Under the pieces are notes generated by a model, which was given only the letters and a program-made list of their open reading frames with translations, made no database searches and was not told where the DNA came from. Below are positions 25,013 to 33,046 of a stretch of DNA of 64,000 nucleotides, piece by piece. Within the stretch, counting starts at the first letter, position 1; each line of letters opens with the position of its first letter. The position numbers and the translations under genes are program-made. The DNA comes from Bog-756 sp963738545 (GTDB lineage Bacteria > Actinomycetota > Acidimicrobiia > Acidimicrobiales > RAAP-2), in the NCBI GenBank assembly GCA_963738545.1, contig CAVTXA010000008.1, positions 1,067,683 to 1,131,682 on the forward strand, read 5' to 3'.

Positions 25013-25041
25013 TTGACACGGATTACCTATACCTTATAGGT
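25013..25041 (+). promoter_or_regulatory. Promoter with overlapping palindromic operator, Rieske oxygenase unit
   Basis: TTGACA at 25013-25018 and TATAGG at 25035-25040 are 16 bases apart. ACCTATA-CCT-TATAGGT (25025-25041) is a perfect 7-3-7 inverted repeat covering the -10 element. A repressor bound there would block RNA polymerase. GntR/FCD proteins encoded in the island are the obvious candidates. Confidence 0.72.
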
Positions 25042-25121
25042 TATGAGAAAAGAGAATGGGGCCAGTCTTGGGTTGGTCATCGAGATGTCCGCCTTCTCGT
25101 CAGTTCGCCTGGGAGGGATGA

Positions 25122-26399
25122 ATGTTGACTGAACTGGAAAATGAACGGCTGACTCGGGTGGGTCCTGGTACGCCCATGGGTGCGCTACAGCGTCGCTTTT
25201 GGGTGCCCGTACTTGGTTCCAGCGAGGTCGGGACACCGGGAAGTCGACCCGTGCCAGTTCGGATCCTTGGCGAGGATCTTGTTTGCTTCCGTAGTTCGGA
25301 AGGGGAGTTGGGACTAGTTGGGGCCTACTGCCCTCACAGGCGGGCTCCGCTGCAGTTGGCTCGGAATTGCGACGGTGTGCTGCAGTGCTTGTATCACGGG
25401 TGGAAGGTGCGCCCAGATGGCTCAGTGGCAGAGACACCGAATGAGCCCGAAGAGAGCGGATTGGCGCAGCGGGTGCGTCAAACGGCCTATCCCGTGGTCG
25501 ATCGTGGAGGGATTATCTGGGCATATATGGGTGACGCCGATGTACCCCCGGCATTTCGAGAGTTCGACTGGATGTCTCTGCCTAACGAGAACGTGACGGT
25601 CATCAAGGGCATCGTTGAGGCGAATTGGCTGCAGCTCATCGAGGGATTTGTTGATTCAAGCCACGGGAATTTTCTCCATAGCGATTCGATTCGTCCTTCA
25701 TACGGGGAGAAGACGGCGTACCTGGAGGAAGACGATGTGTTGTTGGCCCAGCCGACTGACACGGGGAGTGTCCGTATCCGGGTGGAGGACACGGACTACG
25801 GATTCCGCTATGCAGCTATTCGTCGGCCGACGGTAGATCCTGATCGGTTCCAGTACATCAAGACCACTCCTTTCATCATGCCAATATTTACTTCGATCCC
25901 CGTTGGCGAGGGGCAGGGGACGATTAATATCACTGCTCCACTAGATGACTTCACGACCGCTTGGTACGGGGTGAAATATTCATTCGTAGGCCCGGTCGAT
26001 GAGGATCTGATTCGCCGTCAAAGTGGTCGGGTGTGGGACGTGGATCTCGACCGGAATAACCGGAGAATCTCGTCAGCCGAAAATAGTTGGCGTCAGGATC
26101 GTGCGGCGATGGAGTCGGGTCGAAGCTTCTCTGGGATGACTGGGACCTTCAACGAGGACGCGGCAATGGCTGAAGGTATGGGACGGATTTCGGATCGAAC
26201 GAAAGAACAGCTTGGGGCTGCCGACCGTGCGGTGATCCATCTGCGGCGCCTCTTGTTGAAGTCGCTGGAGGTGTGCGAGTCGGGTGAAGTTGTACGTGGG
26301 GAGGACGTGACGGATGTAAGCGAAGTACGAGCTGCTGATGGGTTGGTGCCGATCGACTCTCCGTGGCAGGAGGTTGTTTCGTTGGCCCATTCTCGATGA
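25122..26399 (+). CDS. Rieske non-heme iron oxygenase, large subunit (phthalate-dioxygenase/demethylase type)
   Basis: The 425-residue protein has a Rieske [2Fe-2S] domain with Cys70, His72, Cys89 and His92 (YCPHR and CLYHGW). The catalytic domain has Asp178, His181 and His186 in EGFVDSSHGNFLH; His181 and His186 bind iron and Asp178 is the electron-bridge residue. Size and motif spacing match the single-component-alpha group (phthalate 4,5-dioxygenase, vanillate O-demethylase). It would hydroxylate or demethylate an aromatic acid using electrons from a separate reductase; none is encoded in the window. It starts at ATG 25122 after GGGAGGG, is preceded by a strong promoter, and begins the catabolic island operon with the LigB-type gene 49 bases downstream. 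Confidence 0.92.
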   Translation: MLTELENERLTRVGPGTPMGALQRRFWVPVLGSSEVGTPGSRPVPVRILGEDLVCFRSSEGELGLVGAYCPHRRAPLQLARNCDGVLQCLYHGWKVRPDGSVAETPNEPEESGLAQRVRQTAYPVVDRGGIIWAYMGDADVPPAFREFDWMSLPNENVTVIKGIVEANWLQLIEGFVDSSHGNFLHSDSIRPSYGEKTAYLEEDDVLLAQPTDTGSVRIRVEDTDYGFRYAAIRRPTVDPDRFQYIKTTPFIMPIFTSIPVGEGQGTINITAPLDDFTTAWYGVKYSFVGPVDEDLIRRQSGRVWDVDLDRNNRRISSAENSWRQDRAAMESGRSFSGMTGTFNEDAAMAEGMGRISDRTKEQLGAADRAVIHLRRLLLKSLEVCESGEVVRGEDVTDVSEVRAADGLVPIDSPWQEVVSLAHSR

Positions 26400-26448
26400 A
26401 GGGCTCACTATCGGCTGCGGCCGCTCTTCGGATGGGGGCGATTGGGGC

Positions 26449-27525
26449 ATGGCTGTAGTTTCCTTGGGAATTGGAACCTCGCACTCCCCGATGATCTCGC
26501 TGCCTGTGTCATCTTGGCCTGCCTACATCGAAGGGGATCAGCGGAACACCGAACTCGCCTTCCCGCCCCACGGGTGGATCCGCAGCTACGACGAGGCGAA
26601 TTCAGATCCGTCATGGTTGGCGACGGTACCTTACGAGGGCCAGGAGGTGTTTCCGTCACTTTCGGCGCGTTGCCGGGACGCGGTAGAAGACCTGGCGAAG
26701 ACGTTGCGAGAGGAACCTCCAGATGTAGTGGTGATCATCAGCAACGACCAGGACGAATGGTTTTTTGACGACAACATGCCGGCATTCTCGATTTATTGGG
26801 GAACGGACGCGTGGATGCGTCCGTTCCCACTACCCCCGGGCAGGACCGGGGCGGTGGCCGACGCCATCCGAGCCGGCTACGGGGACCGTACTTTCGAAGT
26901 GCCTATCGAGGCGGACTTGGGGCGCCATCTTGTCGAACAGTTGATTGAGGCTGAGTTTGACATCGCCAGCAACACCCAGATGCCCGAGTCGCGTGGCGGA
27001 GTCGTGGTTCGTCACTATCTGAGTGAGGACGGGCCCAATGAAGTCACCCGCGTTACTCCCGAGCGCGAAATCGGTCTGCCTCACGGGTTCTCTTTCGTGA
27101 TCCGCAACCTCTTTGAAGATTCTCCGCCGCCGGTCGTCCCCATATTTCAGAACACTTGTTATCCCCCGAACCGCCCAACGCCGAATCGGTGCTTCTCTCT
27201 CGGGAAGGCCGTCGCTGATGCGATTCGAAGCTGGGAAAGCACGGCCAAGGTCGCCATCATCGCATCGGGAGGGCTCAGCCATTTCATTGTCGACGAAGAG
27301 CTTGACCGTACCGTGCTGGACGCCTTAGCGGACAAGGACGACGTCCGGCTTCGAAACCTGGATCAGCGTCGACTGTACTCAGCGTCTTCTGAGGCATTGA
27401 ACTGGGTGGCGCTGGGTGGAGCACTCCATTGCTCGGACTTGAAAATGGAATTGGTCGACTATGTCGCGGTGTATCGGACTCCAGTCGGTACGGGCGGTGG
27501 CTGGGCGTTTGCTAAGTGGCGCTGA
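26449..27525 (+). CDS. LigB-type class III extradiol dioxygenase
   Basis: The 358-residue protein matches the catalytic LigB fold of protocatechuate 4,5- and gallate dioxygenases. It starts MAVVSLGIGTSHSPMI, where His11 is an iron-ligand candidate. Later blocks are VVIISNDQDEW, LPHGFSF, ASGGLSHF with a conserved His, and a C-terminal GTGGGWAFAKW, typical of this group. It would cleave a catechol-type ring next to the hydroxyls. Fused gallate dioxygenases carry an additional LigA domain and no separate LigA gene is seen, so it acts alone or with a distant partner. The ATG at 26449 fits the family start; the longer frame overlaps the preceding intergenic DNA. It lies between the Rieske and aldolase genes. 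Confidence 0.88.
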   Translation: MAVVSLGIGTSHSPMISLPVSSWPAYIEGDQRNTELAFPPHGWIRSYDEANSDPSWLATVPYEGQEVFPSLSARCRDAVEDLAKTLREEPPDVVVIISNDQDEWFFDDNMPAFSIYWGTDAWMRPFPLPPGRTGAVADAIRAGYGDRTFEVPIEADLGRHLVEQLIEAEFDIASNTQMPESRGGVVVRHYLSEDGPNEVTRVTPEREIGLPHGFSFVIRNLFEDSPPPVVPIFQNTCYPPNRPTPNRCFSLGKAVADAIRSWESTAKVAIIASGGLSHFIVDEELDRTVLDALADKDDVRLRNLDQRRLYSASSEALNWVALGGALHCSDLKMELVDYVAVYRTPVGTGGGWAFAKWR

Positions 27526-27558
27526 CCGCCTCGACAGCCGCACGAAAGGGACAACACT

Positions 27559-28209
27559 ATGGCTAACGAAATCGATACTAAAGCACCCTCCCCCACTGTA
27601 GACATTGCGTGGGGGACGCTAGCCACGTTGAGTGCTGCCACGATCCATGAAGCTGCCGGCCGCATCGGCGCTCTGCCTCCCGCTATCCGACCGATCGATC
27701 CGTCAATGCGAATGTGTGGAACAGCGGTGACGGTCAATTGCGAACCGGGTAACAACCTCTCCATCCACCATGCGGTCTATACGGCCACGCGCGGCGACGT
27801 GCTGGTGATTGCCGTAGGCGACGGGCACGAATATGGCTATTGGGGAGAGATCCTCACCTTTGCGGCGCAGGTCCGTGGGCTTCGGGGCGTGGTTCTCGAC
27901 GGTGGTGTTCGAGACACGCAACAGCTCGTTGCCCTTGGACTACCAGTATTTGCACGATGTACTTCGATTCGTGGAACTGGAAAACGGGCCTCGACCTCCG
28001 ATTGCATCAACGTTCCAGTCAAGATCGGGGATGTGACTGTTGTGCCCGGTGATGTCATCGTCGGTGATGCCGATGGCGTCGTTGCTATCTCCCCACACCA
28101 CGTTGAGCGGACTATTGCTCGAGCTGTAGCCAGGGACCAACAAGAGAGCGACTATGTTCAAGCCCTCAAGATCGGCAAGACCACCCTTGAGTTACTCGGT
28201 CTTGACTAA
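27559..28209 (+). CDS. RraA/LigK-family aldolase (4-hydroxy-4-methyl-2-oxoglutarate type)
   Basis: The 216-residue protein belongs to the RraA family. This family includes the divalent-metal aldolases that split 4-carboxy-4-hydroxy-2-oxoadipate to pyruvate and oxaloacetate, the last step of the 4,5-cleavage route. The substrate/metal block appears as YWGEILTFAAQVRG (Gly-Glu and later Ala), LDGGVRDTQQL contains the conserved Arg-Asp pair, and GDADGVVAI closes the core. These catalytic residues argue for an aldolase rather than the RNase E inhibitor. It is the third gene of the operon beginning at 25122, 33 bases after the dioxygenase. Two further RraA genes lie at 38173 and 38880. Confidence 0.87.
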   Translation: MANEIDTKAPSPTVDIAWGTLATLSAATIHEAAGRIGALPPAIRPIDPSMRMCGTAVTVNCEPGNNLSIHHAVYTATRGDVLVIAVGDGHEYGYWGEILTFAAQVRGLRGVVLDGGVRDTQQLVALGLPVFARCTSIRGTGKRASTSDCINVPVKIGDVTVVPGDVIVGDADGVVAISPHHVERTIARAVARDQQESDYVQALKIGKTTLELLGLD

Positions 28210-28275
28210 AGCCAACCGCAAGACTTCGCTACGCACTGAGGACCCTGGCCAAGCTGTTTATGGACAGGACCGGCC

Positions 28276-28480
28276 ATCACCGTGCTCCACCACCCGCCCG
28301 GTACCTCAAAATCGAACAACGCCTAACCACCTTCATCTCAATGAGCTGGCTAGGCCAGCCGCTTACCCAAGTCCACACCCTGGTCGAAATGATTGCCTCA
28401 ACGTCGCCGACGAGTGGACTCACTGTTCAGGTCACCTTCGACCCGAACTGGCAAGCCATCGGACCAATCAAAGCAATGGG
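28276..28480 (+). pseudogene. ISAzo13-family transposase remnant (C-terminal part)
   Basis: A first frame reads ITVLHHPPGTSK. About ten bases then appear to be missing and the next frame continues KIEQRLTTFISMSWLGQPL, then LVEMIASTSPTSGLTVQV. This order matches the C-terminus of ISAzo13-type DDE transposases, where PPGTSKWNKIEHR is the hallmark. Only about 70 residues survive. The remnant sits between the aldolase gene and the first GntR regulator, another sign that the island was assembled by mobile elements. I did not find its terminal repeats. Confidence 0.8.
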
Positions 28481-28487
28481 CGCTAGC

Positions 28488-29144
28488 CTAGGAGAGCGAA
28501 CTGATCAGTTTGTCGTACGAGGCCTGCACGTGCTCTGTAACCAGCTTGACGAGGGCATCCTCGTCACGGTTGCGGAAGGCCGCAAAGATATTTCGGTGCT
28601 CTTGATCGTTCGCCTCAACGTTCGACTCATCCTTAAGCAGTTGGATGCGATAGCGATCGCATCGATCCCAAAGTGAGTCGAGGATCGCAGACATCGTCGA
28701 GTTTCCGCTGGCCGAATAGATCGAACTATGAAACGCTCGGTTTATCATCTGGCGATCGACAGCCGACAGAGATTTGGTTGGAACCGTCAGAGAATCGCTA
28801 AGCGACTTACAGGCTTCATCAAAGGTGTCGTCATTCCGGCAGGCACAGCGGGCAGCCGCGGGCTCAAGCTGCATGCGAACAAAATAGATATCACTGAAAT
28901 CCTGCCTAGTCAGTTCTGGGATACGAATGGCAAAGTGAGCCCGTTGGCTCACGAGGCCCTCGGCTTCGAGCCGACGAAGAGCCTCACGGACAGGCGTCGT
29001 CGAAAGGCCCAGATCTTTTGCCAGAGACTCCTGGTCGATGTCTGTCCCAGGAGCGAGCCGCCCATCGAGCACTCGCTCGCGAACCAAAAAGTAGGCCGCC
29101 TCAGTCTTCGTTCGCCAGGTCGGAAGCGTTCCATCGACAACCAC
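28488..29144 (-). CDS. GntR/FCD-family transcriptional regulator 1
   Basis: The 218-residue FadR-type regulator has an N-terminal winged helix (about 12-78) with the block PGTDIDQESLAKDLGLSTTPVREALRRLEAEGL, and an all-helical FCD domain (about 90-215) with His residues for a metal-bound carboxylate ligand (AFHSSIY, EHRNIF, EHVQ). FCD regulators usually respond to organic acids or aromatic-pathway intermediates. Translation appears to start at GTG 29144, with a TAGACT-like -10 only about seven bases before it. A leaderless transcript is plausible. It is divergent from the aldo/keto reductase. It is clearly related to the regulators at 41552 and 48170. Confidence 0.9.
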   Translation of the reverse strand: MVVDGTLPTWRTKTEAAYFLVRERVLDGRLAPGTDIDQESLAKDLGLSTTPVREALRRLEAEGLVSQRAHFAIRIPELTRQDFSDIYFVRMQLEPAAARCACRNDDTFDEACKSLSDSLTVPTKSLSAVDRQMINRAFHSSIYSASGNSTMSAILDSLWDRCDRYRIQLLKDESNVEANDQEHRNIFAAFRNRDEDALVKLVTEHVQASYDKLISSLS

Positions 29145-29150
29145 GGTCCA

Positions 29151-29161
29151 TAGTCTACAAA
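29151..29161 (-). promoter_or_regulatory. Promoter/operator-like AT-rich site at GntR regulator 1
   Basis: On the plus strand TAGTCTACAAA resembles TAGTCTATAAA at 47760-47770 before the regulator 3 unit (10 of 11 bases). Read on the minus strand it gives a -10-like TAGACT placed directly before the GTG start. It may serve autoregulation of this GntR protein. Confidence 0.5.
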
Positions 29162-29217
29162 GGCACGTCGGCGAGTGTCACATAGAGCCGCTGCCCCCAG
29201 AGGAACCCATGAGGTGT

Positions 29218-29244
29218 TTGACAGGACTTTTACGGTCTTATAAG
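29218..29244 (+). promoter_or_regulatory. Promoter upstream of the aldo/keto reductase
   Basis: TTGACA at 29218-29223 is followed after 15 bases by TATAAG at 29239-29244. The -10 sits in the palindrome CTTATAAG (29237-29244). The coding start at 29425 leaves a leader of about 170 bases with no other gene. It fits the AT-rich operator-promoter family of the island. Confidence 0.6.
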
Positions 29245-29424
29245 CTATTTTCGATGGGGGACTTTCGGTGAGGCAACCCTGGCTGACAATCGTCTGTACG
29301 AGGTCGCCCTCGTGAGCGCGCCAAATCACCGGTGACACCGGAAACGGAATTGGGTCTGGTCGGCCAGTAGCGGACAGGTCTCGATACAGAGCGCGGAATC
29401 ATGATCTGAGGATCGAAAGCAAAG

Positions 29425-30474
29425 ATGAGACGGAATGTGATGACCGGCACGGATCTCGATATGTCCGAGATCACGTTTGGGGCAGGGACAGCCGCCGGCT
29501 TGATGGTAAGCGGCAGCGCTTATGCACAGGATGCAACCGTCGCCAAGGCGTTCGAACTGGGAGTCAACTCCTTTGACACGGCATACGTCTACGGCTTTGG
29601 TTGCTCGGAAGTCAACCTAGGTCGGTCTCTCGAACTGATCGGTGAACCTCACGTGTTGACAACCAAAGTGAGTCTGTCTAGGAACGATCTCACAAGCGGC
29701 AACATTGAAGGATCATTCTGCACCTCGCTCGACCAGAGTCTCATCCGATTGCGACGAGAACGGATAGATGTGCTGCTGCTCCATAACGCGCTACATCCTG
29801 TGAGGAAAACGGACACTCCTCACCAAGCCTACCTATCACTTGATGATGTTCTGGGAGAACACGGAGTTCTCAGTGCCGTTGACAAACTGACCCACGAAGG
29901 CAAGATCCGCTTTTTTGGCATCAACGGAATGATGAGTGATGTCTCCACCTTACGCGCTCTAATCGAGTCAGGGAAGATTTCGGTAGTTGTCCTGCCGATG
30001 AACCTAATGAATCCCAGTGCGTCTCATCGACATCAGGATTTTGGTAGTCACCTCACACGACAGTCGAACTATGTGGACTACGAAGAGGTGATTGCGTGTG
30101 CATTGGGGAATGGAGTTGGCGTAATGGCCATCAGTCCCGTAGCCGCAGGTGTCCTTACCGATAGTGCACACCGAGGGGAACCGGCCCCCCCGTACTCCAA
30201 TCAAGCAGTCCGATTTGTGGAGCCGGGACAATTCGAGAGCGAGTTGGCGGCAGCGGGTCGATTCAAGCTAGTTGCGGATCGATTTGAAATGACATTGACC
30301 GAGCTGTCTTACCGATTCGTTGTGTCGCAGCTCGGCGTAGGCACGATTGTCGGTGGATTCTCCAACATAACTCAACTGGAAGAAGCGGTTTCTAGCGTTG
30401 TGCCCGGAAAATTGGATTCCGACGTTCTCGCTGAAATTGCTCGAGCTTGGTCGCCGCAGAGCAGCGGAAACTGA
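29425..30474 (+). CDS. Aldo/keto reductase family oxidoreductase
   Basis: The 349-residue NADPH-dependent TIM-barrel oxidoreductase shows all four catalytic elements: Asp in NSFDTAYVYG, Tyr in the same block, Lys in TTKVSL and His in LLLHNALH. The C-terminal half contains the cofactor-binding GTIVGGFSNITQLEEAV. It resembles the aldo/keto reductases related to L-fucose or D-threo-aldose dehydrogenase rather than classical aldose reductase. In the island it might reduce or oxidise a ring-cleavage or sugar-like intermediate; this is inference. It has its own promoter and stands alone between the regulator 1 gene and a long non-coding stretch. Confidence 0.88.
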   Translation: MRRNVMTGTDLDMSEITFGAGTAAGLMVSGSAYAQDATVAKAFELGVNSFDTAYVYGFGCSEVNLGRSLELIGEPHVLTTKVSLSRNDLTSGNIEGSFCTSLDQSLIRLRRERIDVLLLHNALHPVRKTDTPHQAYLSLDDVLGEHGVLSAVDKLTHEGKIRFFGINGMMSDVSTLRALIESGKISVVVLPMNLMNPSASHRHQDFGSHLTRQSNYVDYEEVIACALGNGVGVMAISPVAAGVLTDSAHRGEPAPPYSNQAVRFVEPGQFESELAAAGRFKLVADRFEMTLTELSYRFVVSQLGVGTIVGGFSNITQLEEAVSSVVPGKLDSDVLAEIARAWSPQSSGN

Positions 30475-31430
30475 GAAATGGGCTCTGAATTTCGGCAGCA
30501 CTGAGCGCCACACCTGCTCTGCCTGTGACATCAACGCCAACCCAGTGCGTACCGTCCTCGCCACCGCCACCCGCAACCTGAGCTACTGGCATCGAACTCA
30601 ACGGCGAGAGGTTCAATGATGGCCAAGAGCATCCGGTGGTACTCGCCCCGTCAACCCTACCTACCGGTCACCATCAATACGACCTTATGTGACGCGACGT
30701 CGGCTACGGCCTAGCGAACGGTCCAATGGTTTCGTCCGCTCCCCGAAATGGAATCCTGCTGCGCCACCCGTATTGCTTTGGGTGGCGAGGAGCTGAGCGG
30801 ACTGCTTCGCAGGGAGCGTCATTCGCCCGGTCACAACCGTGGCTTGTCCCCATTGGTTGGCTGCAAGGTCACTTCGGCGGCCGTGGGCCTAATCCACGCC
30901 TCTCTCCCGCTTCGTGTCGGCAAAGCGCTTTGGCTCGATCCGGCTGTGAAGTGGGCACGACGCATGTGATTGATGATGTGCACGGAGTCGGTGTGGTTTT
31001 TAGGTCCGAATCGGATTTTGAACATTCCGGAATGCGTTCGTCGCTCGCGTTCCGTCGATACTGGCACCCAATATCGATGATGAAAGCTCCCAGGAAGGGG
31101 AGCTCCCCGAATCTGCCGTCGCCGGTCAAGCAGAACGACGTGTCGTCTCGCCCGGCCTCAGACGGAGTGCTGGACGCGCGCAAAAACTCGTACCGGCGGC
31201 TGGCGGCCATGTCACTGGTCTGTCACTTATGGGGCATCGCCGATTCGATAACCACGGAGATCCAACGGTGGGTCAGCCCGCCGTCACAGGGGTGGGACAT
31301 CTGAAAATGAATCCGTCGCTGTTCTGAACCTCGCGGGATGGTCGAAGTGCGCTCCCCCAAAACGACCGGACCATTGCGTACACGTAGGCCTGACGAGCTG
31401 CGTCGGAAAGAGCGATTTTCCTAACTCGGC
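30475..31430. other. Gene-free stretch of about 950 bp before the binding-protein gene
   Basis: Several long frames exist on both strands (for example plus 30726-31304 and minus 30869-31210), but none shows a ribosome site, a recognisable domain or balanced composition. The sequence may be decayed mobile or coding DNA. I could not identify the source. Confidence 0.4.
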
Positions 31431-31435
31431 ACCGG

Positions 31436-31464
31436 TTGAACGGTTGTTCCTTACATGTTATAGT
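31436..31464 (+). promoter_or_regulatory. Promoter of the ABC importer operon
   Basis: TTGAAC at 31436-31441 and TATAGT at 31459-31464 have the ideal 17-base spacing. The start codon lies 28 bases downstream of the -10, preceded by a strong AGGGGAGGA ribosome site. The flanking AT-rich sequence resembles the other island promoters. Confidence 0.75.
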
Positions 31465-31492
31465 CGATAGTCAAGCGACAAGGGGAGGAACA

Positions 31493-32809
31493 ATGCCGCG
31501 ATCTGACCAGGCAAGGACTTGGGTAACCAGGGGGGTCTATAAGCGAGATTTCCCGAAATCAACTATTTTGATTGCGGTGCCGATGGTGGTACTTCTGCTC
31601 GTTGGCGCAACTACCTTGAGCGGGCCTCCGAGTTACGCCGGCGCAGCGGCAACACAACCCACCCCGAGTGCCCACTTTCTGGCCTCCTCCCCAGTTGCGA
31701 TCGGCTCGATCGTGACAACGAACAATGCAATTCTTGCCCTTCCGGCCATCCCCGCATCGATCAGGGCGGCTGTTCGCTCCATCAACGCCCATGGTGGTCT
31801 CAACGGCCATCCCATCGTCTTTGACTACTGCAACGATGAGCTGAACCCCACGACGGCGGCGCAGTGTGCCAATCAGATGGTTGCGGATCACGTGATCGCC
31901 ACGGTCGGAAACTTCTCGCTGTTCGGCTCCGCAATCGTTCCGATACTCGACAAAGCCGCAATCCCACAGATCGCTTCGGAGCCCTTGGTCCAAGAGCAGT
32001 ACACATCTCGCTATTCGTTTCTGGTAGACCCCGGCGGATATGGATATGCGGAGGCGTCGATGATCGCTGCTCGTCATGCCGGAGTCCGAAAGATTGCAAT
32101 CGTCTACGCGTCTGGTGCTGGTCTGGGTGCCGTAATCAGCTCCGCCGTCAACAAGGCCAAAACGCTGGGGATGCAGGTGACTGCCCAGATTCCGACCTCC
32201 CCGCTTGCCACGGACCTCGATCCCACGGTGCAAGCCGTAGCAAGTTCAGGGGCGCAAGCCGCGTATGTCGTTTTGCCAACCGGCGGTTCAGTCGGGTTTA
32301 TCAAGTCATATGGGACCCAGGCTGCTAAGTACAAGGTCTTCCTCGCAGCTGCTCAACTCGATACTGGGACCATCCAGCAGTCGAGTGCGGCGAGTCCCAG
32401 CATGTACGGGGTGCAAATGGTCGGTGCGGTCGTTCCGTTCTCCTCGGCAAAAACGGTTCCACTTCTGAGGCAATACGCGAGGGAAATGGCCGCACAAGCA
32501 AAGACCGGTGATTCTGGGGCATCCCCATCGCAGTGGGATCAGAATGGATTGCAGGCCTGGATGGTCGTTCACCTACTCGCAACGGCACTCAAGCCCTTTA
32601 GTGCGAAGCCGTTGACTGCCTCCACCGTGGATTCGGCTATGGACGCGGCCCGTAACCTCACCACGGGCATTATGCCTCCGTGGACTCCATCCAAAGCCGG
32701 CCCCGCAGGAATCCCTCGAGTATCGAATCCTTACATGTATCTAGAGAAGGTTAAGAACGGGGCACTAGTTCTTAGCCAGAGTAATCCCATTAACGCCTTT
32801 GGCAAGTAA
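31493..32809 (+). CDS. Branched-chain-type ABC transporter substrate-binding protein
   Basis: The 438-residue protein has a signal peptide (positively charged start, hydrophobic helix at about 24-41, then GPPSYAGAAA). The mature part is a LivJ-like type I periplasmic-binding fold. Early blocks are IRAAVRSINAHGGLNGHPIVFDYCNDELNPTTAAQCANQMV, the conserved INAxGGxxG region of the family. Members bind amino acids, but in catabolic islands they often carry aromatic or other carboxylic acids. ATG 31493 is chosen for its ribosome site. The permease/ATPase fusion at 33047 follows after about 240 bases, with LivF next, so this set forms one importer. Confidence 0.9.
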   Translation: MPRSDQARTWVTRGVYKRDFPKSTILIAVPMVVLLLVGATTLSGPPSYAGAAATQPTPSAHFLASSPVAIGSIVTTNNAILALPAIPASIRAAVRSINAHGGLNGHPIVFDYCNDELNPTTAAQCANQMVADHVIATVGNFSLFGSAIVPILDKAAIPQIASEPLVQEQYTSRYSFLVDPGGYGYAEASMIAARHAGVRKIAIVYASGAGLGAVISSAVNKAKTLGMQVTAQIPTSPLATDLDPTVQAVASSGAQAAYVVLPTGGSVGFIKSYGTQAAKYKVFLAAAQLDTGTIQQSSAASPSMYGVQMVGAVVPFSSAKTVPLLRQYAREMAAQAKTGDSGASPSQWDQNGLQAWMVVHLLATALKPFSAKPLTASTVDSAMDAARNLTTGIMPPWTPSKAGPAGIPRVSNPYMYLEKVKNGALVLSQSNPINAFGK

Positions 32810-33046
32810 AACCACTCACTGCAGCGGTTTCATCTCCTGTCCAGGGTGCGGGGAATGCTCGGGCTCAGTACGAACTAGACCGGGGTCGGTCGTCAATGTG
32901 GCAATCTCAATGCAGCAGGCCAATCAAAAGGGGGGAGGCGTCACGGAGAAGGTATGGCGGTTAGGCCGCAGTCTCACCCTTCCACTATCGGGAGCTTGTA
33001 GACCGCCAATCTGGCGTGAGCATCTCGTCAACTTGCTTAGGTACTA

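Noticed and set aside
30726..31304. 192-residue plus-strand frame in the long gap before the binding protein
   Set aside because: No ribosome site, no domain and unusual Ser/Arg composition; more likely decayed DNA.
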